NCBI GenBank assembly: GCA_001899715.1
Contig: MKWI01000024.1
Span: 62,001 to 126,000 of the forward strand
Length of the DNA stretch: 64,000 nt
Origin: Sphingobium sp. 66-54
Lineage (GTDB): Bacteria > Pseudomonadota > Alphaproteobacteria > Sphingomonadales > Sphingomonadaceae
Reading direction: 5' to 3'
Shown: positions 17,225 through 24,878 of the stretch, one piece after another
Position numbering within the stretch: the first letter of the stretch is position 1
Layout: each line of letters opens with the position of its first letter
Notes under the pieces: generated by a model
The model's database searches: none
Seen by the model: the letters and a program-made list of their open reading frames with translations, nothing else
What the model was told of the DNA's origin: nothing
Translations under genes and position numbers: made by a program

Positions 17225-17365
17225 AATATATTCTCCCGTCGCCCTATTTTGAATTTGCGTAGAGGCTTGTTCCCCCTTTCGAGCCTTTGCGCGGGCGTCC
17301 CGCCCTTTCGGGACGTCTCCTCCCTGAACCTGGGCCACCCTGTGCTATGCACGGGGTGGTTTTTT
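17225..17365 (+). ncRNA. Candidate trans-acting small RNA
   Basis: A gene-free stretch with ordered RNA structure. Stem 1 is AGGCT/AGCCT (17263-17267, 17282-17286) with a loop containing five C residues. Stem 2 is CGTCCCG/CGGGACG (17296-17302, 17309-17315). Next comes a single-stranded TCTCCTCCCTGAA linker, and then an 11-bp terminator stem (17335-17345/17349-17359, one G-T pair) followed by six T. The C-rich loop and CTCCTCC linker are complementary to Shine-Dalgarno sequences, as in several alphaproteobacterial regulatory RNAs. No reading frame explains the terminator. The 5' end is a guess; an AT-rich patch at 17222-17232 precedes it. An attenuated leader is excluded because the next gene runs the other way. 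Confidence 0.5.
17335..17365 (+). terminator. Rho-independent terminator
   Basis: The stem CCACCCTGTGC/GCACGGGGTGG (11 pairs, one G-T wobble, 3-base loop) is followed by TTTTTT. It is oriented for plus-strand transcription and ends about 23 bases before the stop of the oppositely oriented amidohydrolase gene. Confidence 0.8.
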
Positions 17366-17388
17366 GATGGGAGAACGCTCGCGCCCGG

Positions 17389-18291
17389 TTATTCGGCGGC
17401 GAGGGCGAAGCCGCGGTCGCTCAGTTCCTGGCTGAGCGCGCCGGCCAGGCTGGCGAGCAGGCGCTGCATGAGCGGCAGGCCCGTGCCCGGCGCCATCAGC
17501 GCATCGTCGAGGTAGAGCGTGCGGTCGATTTCGATCTGGATGGCATGGATTCCCAGTGCCGGCCGCCCATGCCGCTCCAATATGTGGTTGCCCGCATAAG
17601 GCGAGTTGACCGCCACCGCCATGCGCTGGCGGCGCAGGAAATCGGCGCACAGGTCGGTGAGGCGGTCGGACGCGCTGCGGCCGAATCGGTCGCCGATCAC
17701 GATGCGCGGCGCGGGCGTGCTGGCTCCCGGCGCCTCCCGCAGCGGCGGCATCGAATGCACGTCGACGAGCAGGGCAACGCCGTGCCGCCGGCGTGTCGTT
17801 TCCAGCAGCGTGGCAAGCATTGCGTGGTAGGGCCGGTGGATGGTGTCGATATGGGCGCGCAGCCGCTCATAAGGCAACGGCGCGCGCCAGAGATTGCCGG
17901 TCTGCGCCAGCCGTTCCGGGATGAGGCCGAGGCCGCCGCGCAGCTTGGCGCTGCTCTGGCCGTGGAAGCTCCACGGCGCGCCGCTGATCGAGCGAGGATC
18001 GACCTCCTGCTCATCGCGATTGAGGTCGATCAGGGCGCGGGGCTGGCGGGCGACCAGCACGCAATGCCCCTTGTTCATCAACGGATGGAGGAGCTGGTCG
18101 GCCAGCCGGTCCTCAAGCCGCGCCAGCACCGCTTCGGGCACCCGTGCGCGGGCGAGCAGATCGGGCGCATAGAGTCGACCGGCGTGCGGCACCGCGAACA
18201 CGAGCGGACCGAGCGCACCCGCCGCGCCATAGTGCAGGAAAGCCCCGTGCGTCTGCGCAGGCGCTGCTTGCAGCGATACAGCGTTGCTCAT
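17389..18291 (-). CDS. N-formylglutamate amidohydrolase family protein
   Basis: A 300-residue hydrolase of the N-formylglutamate amidohydrolase family (PF05013 type). It shows AVPHAGRLY near residue 34 (metal-binding His), HCVLVARQPRALIDLNRDEQEVDP (the characteristic DLNRxxxEIDP-like segment), and VALLVDVHSMPP around residue 173. Family members cleave N-formyl-L-glutamate to formate and glutamate, the last step of one histidine pathway. No other hut genes are here, and free-standing copies beside cpdR are common in Alphaproteobacteria, so a different N-acyl substrate is possible. It is divergent from cpdR. Confidence 0.87.
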   Translation of the reverse strand: MSNAVSLQAAPAQTHGAFLHYGAAGALGPLVFAVPHAGRLYAPDLLARARVPEAVLARLEDRLADQLLHPLMNKGHCVLVARQPRALIDLNRDEQEVDPRSISGAPWSFHGQSSAKLRGGLGLIPERLAQTGNLWRAPLPYERLRAHIDTIHRPYHAMLATLLETTRRRHGVALLVDVHSMPPLREAPGASTPAPRIVIGDRFGRSASDRLTDLCADFLRRQRMAVAVNSPYAGNHILERHGRPALGIHAIQIEIDRTLYLDDALMAPGTGLPLMQRLLASLAGALSQELSDRGFALAAE

Positions 18292-18443
18292 TCCGCGCCT
18301 TTCTTTCGCTTTCGGCGGTTTTCTGTCCGGTGCCGATGGAAAATCTTAATGGCTTGTCGCATAAGAAGGGTAGTGACGCCAAGCCCGAGCGGCTGCGGGG
18401 CGTCCACGCACGCAAGCAAGGGAACGCCGGGGCGAAGCAGCGC

Positions 18444-18821
18444 ATGATCCGTATACTCGTTGCGGAAGACGATGATTCGATGCGGCAGTATCTCAGCCGG
18501 GCGCTGGAACGCTCGGGCTATGAGGTGGTCGCCGTCGATCGCGGAACGGCCGCCTTGCCCTATATCGCCGCCGAACGGTTCGACCTGCTGCTGACCGATA
18601 TCGTCATGCCGGAGATGGACGGTATCGAACTGGCCCAGCACGTCGCCTCGGTCGCGCCAGCGACGCGGGTAATGTTCATCACCGGCTTCGCCGCCGTCAC
18701 GCTGCGCGCGGGCCGGGCGGTGCCGGAGGCGAAGGTGCTCTCCAAGCCCTTCCACCTGCGCGATCTGGTGATGGAAGTGGACCGCATCTTCGGCCGGGAC
18801 AGCGCCAGCGGCCTGTCCTGA
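18444..18821 (+). CDS. cpdR: CpdR-like single-domain response regulator
   Basis: A 125-residue receiver domain with no output domain. Acidic residues are at 9-11, the phospho-acceptor is Asp52 in LLLTDIVMPEMDGIELA, and Lys101 lies in VLSKPFHLRDLVMEV. The near-identical MFITGFAAVTLRAGRA and KPFHLRDL segments match CpdR of Caulobacter and relatives. There unphosphorylated CpdR brings ClpXP to the pole and primes it to degrade cell-cycle proteins, under control of the CckA-ChpT relay. The ATG at 18444 is chosen because the receiver fold starts there; an upstream frame is non-conserved. The placement between N-formylglutamate amidohydrolase and tRNA-Val is a familiar arrangement. Confidence 0.92.
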   Translation: MIRILVAEDDDSMRQYLSRALERSGYEVVAVDRGTAALPYIAAERFDLLLTDIVMPEMDGIELAQHVASVAPATRVMFITGFAAVTLRAGRAVPEAKVLSKPFHLRDLVMEVDRIFGRDSASGLS

Positions 18822-18854
18822 CGCTCGCGGGCCTGCACGCGCGACGATTTGCGC

Positions 18855-18883
18855 TTGCGCGGTCCCTGCGCCTTGCGTAAGGG
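18855..18883 (+). promoter_or_regulatory. Possible tRNA-Val promoter
   Basis: TTGCGC (18855-18860), a 17-base spacer and TAAGGG (18878-18883) lie 15 bases before the tRNA-Val gene. The -10 match is poor but the spacing equals that of the tRNA-Ala promoter. Confidence 0.35.
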
Positions 18884-18898
18884 CCTCTCCTCTCAAGT

Positions 18899-18973
18899 GG
18901 GCGTGTAGCTCAGTGGTAGAGCACTGTGTTGACATCGCAGGGGTCGCAAGTTCAATCCTTGCCACGCCCACCA
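18899..18973 (+). tRNA. tRNA-Val (anticodon GAC)
   Basis: A 75-base cloverleaf with acceptor GGGCGTG pairing with CACGCCC, the D-arm GCTC...GAGC, the anticodon stem CTGTG/CGCAG and the loop TTGACAT (anticodon GAC). The T-arm contains AAGTTCAATCCTT and CCA is encoded. Confidence 0.95.
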
Positions 18974-18976
18974 TGG

Positions 18977-19011
18977 AAAACCCCGGAAAGCTGCGGCTCT
19001 CCGGGGTTTTT
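18977..19011 (+). terminator. Terminator of tRNA-Val
   Basis: The perfect 11-bp stem AAAACCCCGGA/TCCGGGGTTTT (18977-18987 and 19000-19010) with a 12-base loop runs straight into a T-rich end, four bases after the tRNA CCA. Confidence 0.85.
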
Positions 19012-19067
19012 CTATGCCTGGAACGGGGTGGCGGGGTTGGATTTCCGGGTGAAGGGCCGCTCCCGCC

Positions 19068-20390
19068 TCACCTCGCGTATCGGCTTGGAAAGCGGATGGA
19101 GGCTGCGAGGCCGCCCCATGAACTTTCCCCCAGAAGCAGGCGACCCGAGAGAGAAACGACGGCGGCCTTGGTGATGGCGAGTCCCAGGCCCGTGCTCTCT
19201 CCGCCGCGCCGATGCCCTGTCGAGAGACGGCGGAAAGGGAGGCAGGCGGTCTCCCTGTCGGCGGGCGGGATGCCCGGACCGTCATCCTCGACCGACAGAA
19301 TGATCTCATCCTCCGTCGCGGCAAGGGTTACGCGGACCGTTTCCGCATATTGGGTCGCGTTCTCGATGAGATTGCCGAGCGCCCGCTTGAGGGCAAGCGG
19401 CCGCAGGTGGGCGACCAGTTCGTCCGGCCCTTCATAGGCGATGGTGGCGCCGGCGTCGGCGGCGTTGTCCACGGCCGTCATGGCGATCGCTGCGATATCG
19501 ACGAGGCGGGCCTCTTCGGGTGCGTTGCCGTGCATGTAGCTGACGACCGATTTGATGAAGCGCTCGATATCGGCGAGATCCATCGCCATCATTTCCTGCG
19601 CTTCCTCCTCCTTGAGCAAGGCCGTGCGGAGGCGCAGCCGCTGGATCGGCGTCCGCAGGTCATGCGAGACGGCGATGAGCGCCTGAGTGTGATCGGTCAT
19701 GGTGCTCAGCAGGCGCGCCCGCATGGCGGCGAACGCAACGGCGACCCGCTGGACCTCCACCGGCCCGCCGATCGTTACCTCGGGCAGCGTGCCCCGGCCG
19801 GTCGCATCCGCCAGATCGGCGAGGTCGCGGAGCGGCCGGACAACGGCGCGGACGACCAGCAGCGCCGGCCCGAACACGGCCGCCATGAGCATCAGGTGAA
19901 GCATCATGACGAGGGCCAAGGGAGCGGGCGCATTGAGGTAAGGGCTGACCCGGAAGGTGATGAAACTGCCATCGGCAAGGCGCATCGTACCGATCAGGTC
20001 CCGCTTTCCATCCGGCGAGACCACGGTGACGAGGCGCATTTGGGCCTCGGCAAGCCGGGGCGCCATATCGCCGAGCCGTCCCTTCAAGGCCCGAAGCTGG
20101 CGATTGGATGCGCTGGAATCGACGAGGACGGTCGCGGGCACCCAGTTGAAGGTCAGGCCATCCGTTCGCAGGTCGGCGATGATGCGTTGCCGCCGCTCGG
20201 CGGGCGTATCCAGGGCGAGGCGCTCCGCAATCACCAGACGTTCCGCAAGGCGCCGGCTCTTCTCGGTCGAAATCAGCTCGCGCTCCTGCCACGCCGCGAT
20301 CACGACATTGCCCAATAGCTCGAGCAGCAGCGCGACGACCAGAATCAGGGCGATCCTGACCGTCATCGTTCTGGGCAGCGGCAACCGCAT
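19068..20390 (-). CDS. Membrane sensor histidine kinase
   Basis: A 440-residue kinase. Membrane segments at about residues 11-33 and 155-181 enclose a periplasmic sensor of about 120 residues with no known domain. A HAMP linker (RAVVRPLRDLADLAD) leads to the H-box ALIAVSHDLRTPIQRLR with His243 and an ATPase domain with LGNLIENATQYA (N-box), VEDDGPGIP (G1) and GGESTGLGLAI (G2). It autophosphorylates and passes phosphate to the OmpR-type regulator encoded just upstream; their ATG and TGA overlap. The pair is divergent from a siderophore-type receptor, so a ligand in the periplasm related to iron uptake is plausible (inference). Confidence 0.92.
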   Translation of the reverse strand: MRLPLPRTMTVRIALILVVALLLELLGNVVIAAWQERELISTEKSRRLAERLVIAERLALDTPAERRQRIIADLRTDGLTFNWVPATVLVDSSASNRQLRALKGRLGDMAPRLAEAQMRLVTVVSPDGKRDLIGTMRLADGSFITFRVSPYLNAPAPLALVMMLHLMLMAAVFGPALLVVRAVVRPLRDLADLADATGRGTLPEVTIGGPVEVQRVAVAFAAMRARLLSTMTDHTQALIAVSHDLRTPIQRLRLRTALLKEEEAQEMMAMDLADIERFIKSVVSYMHGNAPEEARLVDIAAIAMTAVDNAADAGATIAYEGPDELVAHLRPLALKRALGNLIENATQYAETVRVTLAATEDEIILSVEDDGPGIPPADRETACLPFRRLSTGHRRGGESTGLGLAITKAAVVSLSGRLLLGESSWGGLAASIRFPSRYAR

Positions 20391-21169
20391 CAGCAGGTTT
20401 CGACATCCACCGCCAGCATGTAGCCGACGCCCCGGATGGTGCGGATCAACGGGCGGTGGCGGCGTCCGTCGCCCATCTTGCTGCGCAGCCGGCTTATCAG
20501 AACGTCTATGCTGCGGTCGGACGCGTGCGCCTGACGGTTGCGCGCCAGTTCCAGCAGCCGCTCCCGGCTTATCATGCGCTGTGCGTTGCGCAGCAGGGTG
20601 AGCAGCAATTCATGCTCGGCGCCGGTCAGCTCCACCTCCGCGCCCAGCGGCGTCAGCAATTCGCACTGGCGCGCGCGATAGGTCCAGCCGGCGAAGGCAT
20701 AATGTTCCGGACCGGGCACGTCGGTCGGCACATGACTGTCGCCCGCCCGGCGGAGCACGGCGCGGACGCGGGCCAGCACCTCGGATCGACCGAATGGCTT
20801 GGCGATATAGTCGTCCGCGCCGAGATCGAGCCCGACGACCCGGTCGGCCTCAAGGCCGCGCGCGCTCACCATGATGATCGGCACGTTGCTGCGCGTGCGG
20901 ATGTCGCGGCAGATTTCGAAACCGTCGACCTGCGGCATCATGACGTCCAGCAGGATGAGGTCGATCGCCCGGTTCGCCAGAATGTGGCGAAGTTCCACGG
21001 CGCTGTCCGCGCTCGTCGCCTCATAGCCGCATTCGCGCAGGATCCTGCATAGCAGCGTGCGGATACCGACATCGTCATCGACCACCACGATATGGACCGG
21101 GCGCGCCAGGGAAAGGGGCGGACCGGCGGGGGCCGTCCCGCTCGTCTGCTGGCCGATGATTTGTGACAA
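20390..21169 (-). CDS. OmpR-family response regulator
   Basis: A 259-residue DNA-binding regulator. Its receiver has acidic residues at 31-33, phospho-acceptor Asp75 in LILLDVMMPQVDG and Lys124 in IAKPFGRSEVLARV. The winged-helix domain covers about residues 160-255 with ELTGAEHELLLTLLRNAQRMISRERLL and SRLRSKMGD...IRTIRGVGYML. A 24-residue N-terminal extension precedes the usual start of the receiver; a later start is possible. It is the first gene of the two-component operon. Its target is probably the divergent receptor promoter 100 bases away, by analogy with PfeR-PfeS and pfeA. Confidence 0.92.
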   Translation of the reverse strand: MSQIIGQQTSGTAPAGPPLSLARPVHIVVVDDDVGIRTLLCRILRECGYEATSADSAVELRHILANRAIDLILLDVMMPQVDGFEICRDIRTRSNVPIIMVSARGLEADRVVGLDLGADDYIAKPFGRSEVLARVRAVLRRAGDSHVPTDVPGPEHYAFAGWTYRARQCELLTPLGAEVELTGAEHELLLTLLRNAQRMISRERLLELARNRQAHASDRSIDVLISRLRSKMGDGRRHRPLIRTIRGVGYMLAVDVETC

Positions 21170-21238
21170 ATCTTTGCTCCCCGATCATCGCAATCGACTT
21201 TGAACGGCCCCCTCGATAGGCGCACCGCCACTTAATGT

Positions 21239-21255
21239 TTGCAAATTAGTCGCAA
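21239..21255. promoter_or_regulatory. Possible operator before the siderophore receptor
   Basis: The interrupted palindrome TTGCAAATTAGTCGCAA lies 15 bases before the receptor start, with outer half-sites TTGC and GCAA. Position and AT content fit a Fur-type or OmpR-type operator, but the match to any consensus is weak. Confidence 0.3.
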
Positions 21256-21270
21256 TATCAAGGGGGTTCA

Positions 21271-23460
21271 ATGCCTGAGATTTCCGTCGCCGTTCGCCGT
21301 GCCCTCGCGGGCGGTTGCTGCATCGCCATGGCCGCCGCACTCAATGGGGTTGCGGCCCACGCCCAAAGCACAATCGAACCGGATCAGGGCGCGACCGACG
21401 GCGACGCCATCGTCGTCACGGCAGCGGGCTATGAACAGCGCGTGGAACAGGCGCCGGCATCGATCAGCGTGATGGCACGCGAGGAGATCGAGACGATCCG
21501 CGCGGTCTCCATTCCCGAAATCCTCGCCAATATGGAAGGCGTCGATGTCGGCGATTCGGTCGGCAAGACCGGCGGCGCGACGATCAGCATCCGCGGCATG
21601 GGCTCGGACCAGACGCTGATCCTGATCGACGGGCGCCGGCAGAACACGGCGGGCAGCGTGACCCCGAACGGCTTCAACGAGACCGCCAACAGCTTCCTGC
21701 CGCCGGTCTCCGCCATCGAGCGAATCGAGGTCGTGCGCGGCCCCGTCGCCACCCTTTACGGGTCGGACGCGATGGGCGGCGTCGTCAATATCATCACCCG
21801 CAAGGTGAGCGACCGCTGGACCGGCTCCGCGACCGGCCATTACACCTATCAGGGCGATCGGGATTTCGGCGATATTTATGGCGGCAACCTCTACCTGAAC
21901 GGTCCGCTTGTGCCCGATCTGCTCGGCGTGGCGATGCGGGGCAGCTATTCGCGGCGCGACCGGTCGGCGCTCCAGTATCTCGACCAGAACGGCACGCCCG
22001 TGCCTGTCACCGGCTTCGGTCCCAACCCGACCCGGAACAAGATCTGGTCGGCTGGCGGCCGGCTGAGCATGACGCCGCACGCCGATCATGACCTGTGGCT
22101 CGACGTCGATTTCGGCAATCAATGGTATGACAATTCGTCCGGCCAGATGGGCACCAACACCATCGCGGGCGGCTATGCCGACGAGCTTGAATTCAAGCGC
22201 CAGCAATATGTGCTGGCTCATAACTGGCGCTCGCCGATCGGCGTTCTGGAAAGCACACTCTCGCGCAACGAGACGGAGACGCTGGGGCGCCTGATCCCGG
22301 CGCTCGTGCCCGGCAAGGGCGGGCTGCCCCGCACGCTCCAGAGCACCAGCACCATCTTCGATACCAAGCTGGCCTCGCAGATCGCCAACCACATGTTCAC
22401 CATCGGCGGCCAATATTGGGATGCCGAGATGGTCGATGGCGTGGCCTCCGCACCGTTCACCTTCGAGCAGTGGGCGATCTTCGCCGAGGACGAATGGCGC
22501 CCGGTCGAGACGTTCGCGATCACGGTCGGCGGCCGTTACGATCATCATTCGACGTTCGGCAGCCATTTCAGCCCGCGCGGCTACATCGTGTGGAACGCCA
22601 CGGACAACTGGACGATCAAGGGCGGTGTCAGCAAGGGCTACAAGGCCCCGCGGCTTGAACAGCTTGCGCCCGGCATCAACGGTTTCGGGAGCCAGGGGCG
22701 CCTGCCGCTGATCGGCACGCCCACGCTCACGCCGGAGACCAGCATCGCCAGCGAACTGGCGGTCTTTTACGACAATCGCGACAATGTCCGGGCCAGCGTG
22801 ACGCTGTTCCGCAATGATTTCCGCGACAAGATCTCATCGAGCGACGATCCGGTCGATAACTGCGTCTTTGGCGTGAGCGCCGCCGATTACGAGGCGGGCA
22901 ATTATCCCACGACCGGCTGCGTCGATGTCGGCTTCTATCCCGCCGTCGCGACGTTCGGCCAGTCGGTGAATATCGACAAGGCGCGGGCGCAGGGCGTGGA
23001 GACGACACTGCGCTTCAAGCCGGTGCGGTCTCTCACCCTGACCGCCAACTACACCTATACCGAGAGCGAGCAGCAGAGCGGGCCGTCGATGGGCAATCCG
23101 CTCACCAACACGCCCAGGCATATGGTCAACGGGCAGGCGCGCTGGAGCGTCACCGATGCGCTGAACCTGTGGCTGCGTGGCGAATATCGCAGCCGGCGTT
23201 TCCGGACCGCGGATACCGGCAGCGGCAACGCCAAGGCGCTTTATGGCGATTATCGCGCCTATGCGGTCTTTCATCTGGGCGGATCTTATCAGCTCAACGA
23301 GGCTCTCTCGATCAACGCGACGGTCTATAATCTGCTGGACAAGAACTTTGTCGACTATCAGCCGGCGCTCCAGTCGTCCGGCGCCCCGACATTCGTGAAC
23401 CGCTTCATCAACAATCAGGAACCGCGGCGTCTCTGGCTGTCGGTGAAGGCCGATTTCTAG
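21271..23460 (+). CDS. TonB-dependent siderophore receptor, FepA/PfeA-like
   Basis: A 729-residue outer-membrane receptor. A signal peptide ends AAHAQ. The plug begins DAIVVTAAGYEQRVEQAPASISV and includes SIRGMGSDQTLILIDGRRQ and IERIEVVRGPVATLYGSDAMGGVVNIITRK, the pattern of the FepA/CirA/PfeA colicin-siderophore receptor group. The barrel ends in LWLSVKADF with a terminal Phe. GGGGG lies five bases before the ATG. It would import a ferric catecholate-type siderophore with TonB energy, though the exact ligand cannot be deduced. The divergent two-component operon suggests ligand-dependent induction. Confidence 0.92.
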   Translation: MPEISVAVRRALAGGCCIAMAAALNGVAAHAQSTIEPDQGATDGDAIVVTAAGYEQRVEQAPASISVMAREEIETIRAVSIPEILANMEGVDVGDSVGKTGGATISIRGMGSDQTLILIDGRRQNTAGSVTPNGFNETANSFLPPVSAIERIEVVRGPVATLYGSDAMGGVVNIITRKVSDRWTGSATGHYTYQGDRDFGDIYGGNLYLNGPLVPDLLGVAMRGSYSRRDRSALQYLDQNGTPVPVTGFGPNPTRNKIWSAGGRLSMTPHADHDLWLDVDFGNQWYDNSSGQMGTNTIAGGYADELEFKRQQYVLAHNWRSPIGVLESTLSRNETETLGRLIPALVPGKGGLPRTLQSTSTIFDTKLASQIANHMFTIGGQYWDAEMVDGVASAPFTFEQWAIFAEDEWRPVETFAITVGGRYDHHSTFGSHFSPRGYIVWNATDNWTIKGGVSKGYKAPRLEQLAPGINGFGSQGRLPLIGTPTLTPETSIASELAVFYDNRDNVRASVTLFRNDFRDKISSSDDPVDNCVFGVSAADYEAGNYPTTGCVDVGFYPAVATFGQSVNIDKARAQGVETTLRFKPVRSLTLTANYTYTESEQQSGPSMGNPLTNTPRHMVNGQARWSVTDALNLWLRGEYRSRRFRTADTGSGNAKALYGDYRAYAVFHLGGSYQLNEALSINATVYNLLDKNFVDYQPALQSSGAPTFVNRFINNQEPRRLWLSVKADF

Positions 23461-23768
23461 GGGAGCCGAAATCCAGCGGCGGCGGCTTCCGGCCGGAAAA
23501 GTTTTCCGGAACCACCGCGTGGGGCGATGAAGGTGCACAAGGGGGCCCCTGAGCACGCGCGGTCAGGATCGAGCAGCTTAGAGATGAGAGGTTGCGCACA
23601 TTGTTGGTCCGTCCTCGCTATTCCCGATCCCGGACCGCCGGGCGAACGAACCGGCCGGCGGACGAAGGCGCCCGGGTATTTCCCTATAGATCCTCGGTCC
23701 TGGCCCTTGCTAAATCAGCCAGTCATTCCTATGAATGAATTTGAATATTTTTGTTCATAGGAACGATC
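23461..23768. promoter_or_regulatory. Palindrome and Xre/RES operator region
   Basis: Thirty-two bases after the receptor stop is the palindrome CCGGAAAA-G-TTTTCCGG (23493-23509). Before the antitoxin start, a perfect 10-bp inverted repeat TTCCTATGAA (23726-23735) / TTCATAGGAA (23754-23763) flanks an 18-base AT-rich spacer containing TTGAATATT. Each half also reads TTC-N4-GAA. This is the expected layout of an autoregulated toxin-antitoxin promoter. No gene is seen between the two items. Confidence 0.65.
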
Positions 23769-24143
23769 ATGGCCCTGCAACTGGCACGCACTTCGGATCA
23801 GAACCGGGTAATTTCCGAGGCTGTTGTGCGTGTGGCGGCCTGCTGGCGGCTGACCAACGATCAACTTGGCGCCATTCTCGGTTTGTCGCCTGCCACGGTT
23901 TCCCGGCTTCGCTCGGGTGGATACCAGCTCGATCGGTCGAGCAAGGCGTTTGAACTGGCCCAGTATCTGGTTCGCCTGTTCCGCGGCCTTGATGCGCTGA
24001 TGGGCAGCAACGATGAGGCATCGGTATCGTGGCTCAAGGCCACCAATCTCGATCTCGCGGGGCGGCCGATCGACCTCATCCGGACCGTAAAAGGGCTGAA
24101 CGAGGTGACGGATTATGTCGACGACTTCCGGGCACAGGTCTGA
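23769..24143 (+). CDS. Xre/MbcA/ParS-family antitoxin
   Basis: A 124-residue antitoxin. Residues about 20-55 form an Xre-like helix-turn-helix (LTNDQLGAILGLSPATVSRLRSG). The C-terminal half, AQYLVRLFRGLDALMG...SWLKATNLDLAGRPIDLIRTVKGLNEVTDYVDDFR, is the DUF2384 toxin-binding region in which the C-terminus plugs the toxin active site. It represses its own promoter through the inverted repeat at 23726-23763. ATG 23769 is preferred (GGAACG upstream); a TTG 18 bases earlier lies inside the operator. It overlaps the RES toxin start by 29 bases, indicating coupled translation. Confidence 0.9.
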   Translation: MALQLARTSDQNRVISEAVVRVAACWRLTNDQLGAILGLSPATVSRLRSGGYQLDRSSKAFELAQYLVRLFRGLDALMGSNDEASVSWLKATNLDLAGRPIDLIRTVKGLNEVTDYVDDFRAQV

Positions 24144-24867
24144 CATTACGCCCGACGCCAGGGACTTCCGCGCCTATCGCGCGAAAATCTGGCGACTGGT
24201 CGAGGCGCAACACCGTATATCGACCAACCGGCTTGCCACCAATTTGGACGATCAGGAGCTTCTCGAACAACTTGTCGAGGACGTGAAACCGACTCTGCCG
24301 CCTGCTGCCCGCGATCTTCATTATCTGCTGGCAACCCCCTTCCGTTATGGGCATCAAAAGGCGTCCCGCTTCCGAAAGGCCGGCGAGCGCCCGGGCATTT
24401 TCTACGCTTCCGAGCATATTGCGACAGCGGTGGCGGAGACGGCTTATTGGCGCCTCCTGTTCTTTTCGCGCTCGCCGGGGTTCAATCCGCCCAGCAATAT
24501 CGTCGAGCATTCGGCGATCACGGTGCCGGTCGAGGCCGAACGAATGCTCGATCTCACCAACCGCCCGTTTGTCCGCCATGATGCGCTCTGGCGCGAACCG
24601 GGCGACTATGCGGCGTGCCAGGAATTTGCGGGACGCGCGCGGCGCATCAGGGTTCAGATCATCCGTTATGTATCGGTGCGCGATCCGGCACGGCGGGCTA
24701 ACATCGCCCTCTTCGATCCATCGGCATTCGCCGCGCGCACGCCCAAGATCGAGCAGACCTGGCATTTCCGATACGAAGATGGCCAGATGACCGCGTTTGC
24801 GGCACTCCCGTCCAACGACCGTTATTCCTTCTCATTCGAGCAATTCGGGCTGAACAAGCCGGCCTGA
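24115..24867 (+). CDS. RES-domain toxin
   Basis: A 250-residue toxin partner of the preceding antitoxin. The RES core starts near RYGHQKASRFRKAGERPGIFYASEHIATAVAETAYWR, which contains the conserved Arg, the GxFYxS-type loop and the Glu after which the family is named. RES toxins such as MbcT degrade NAD+ by phosphorolysis or hydrolysis, stopping growth when the antitoxin is lost. The protein is longer than minimal RES toxins, with about 75 extra N-terminal residues. The pair borders the catabolic island, where such modules often stabilise acquired DNA (inference). Confidence 0.88.
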   Translation: MSTTSGHRSDITPDARDFRAYRAKIWRLVEAQHRISTNRLATNLDDQELLEQLVEDVKPTLPPAARDLHYLLATPFRYGHQKASRFRKAGERPGIFYASEHIATAVAETAYWRLLFFSRSPGFNPPSNIVEHSAITVPVEAERMLDLTNRPFVRHDALWREPGDYAACQEFAGRARRIRVQIIRYVSVRDPARRANIALFDPSAFAARTPKIEQTWHFRYEDGQMTAFAALPSNDRYSFSFEQFGLNKPA

Positions 24868-24878
24868 CCTCGTGCCGA

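Noticed and set aside
18288-18974. 228-codon minus-strand frame beginning MVGVARIELATPAMSTQC
   Set aside because: It starts inside antisense tRNA-Val and runs opposite cpdR; CpdR is unambiguous on the plus strand.
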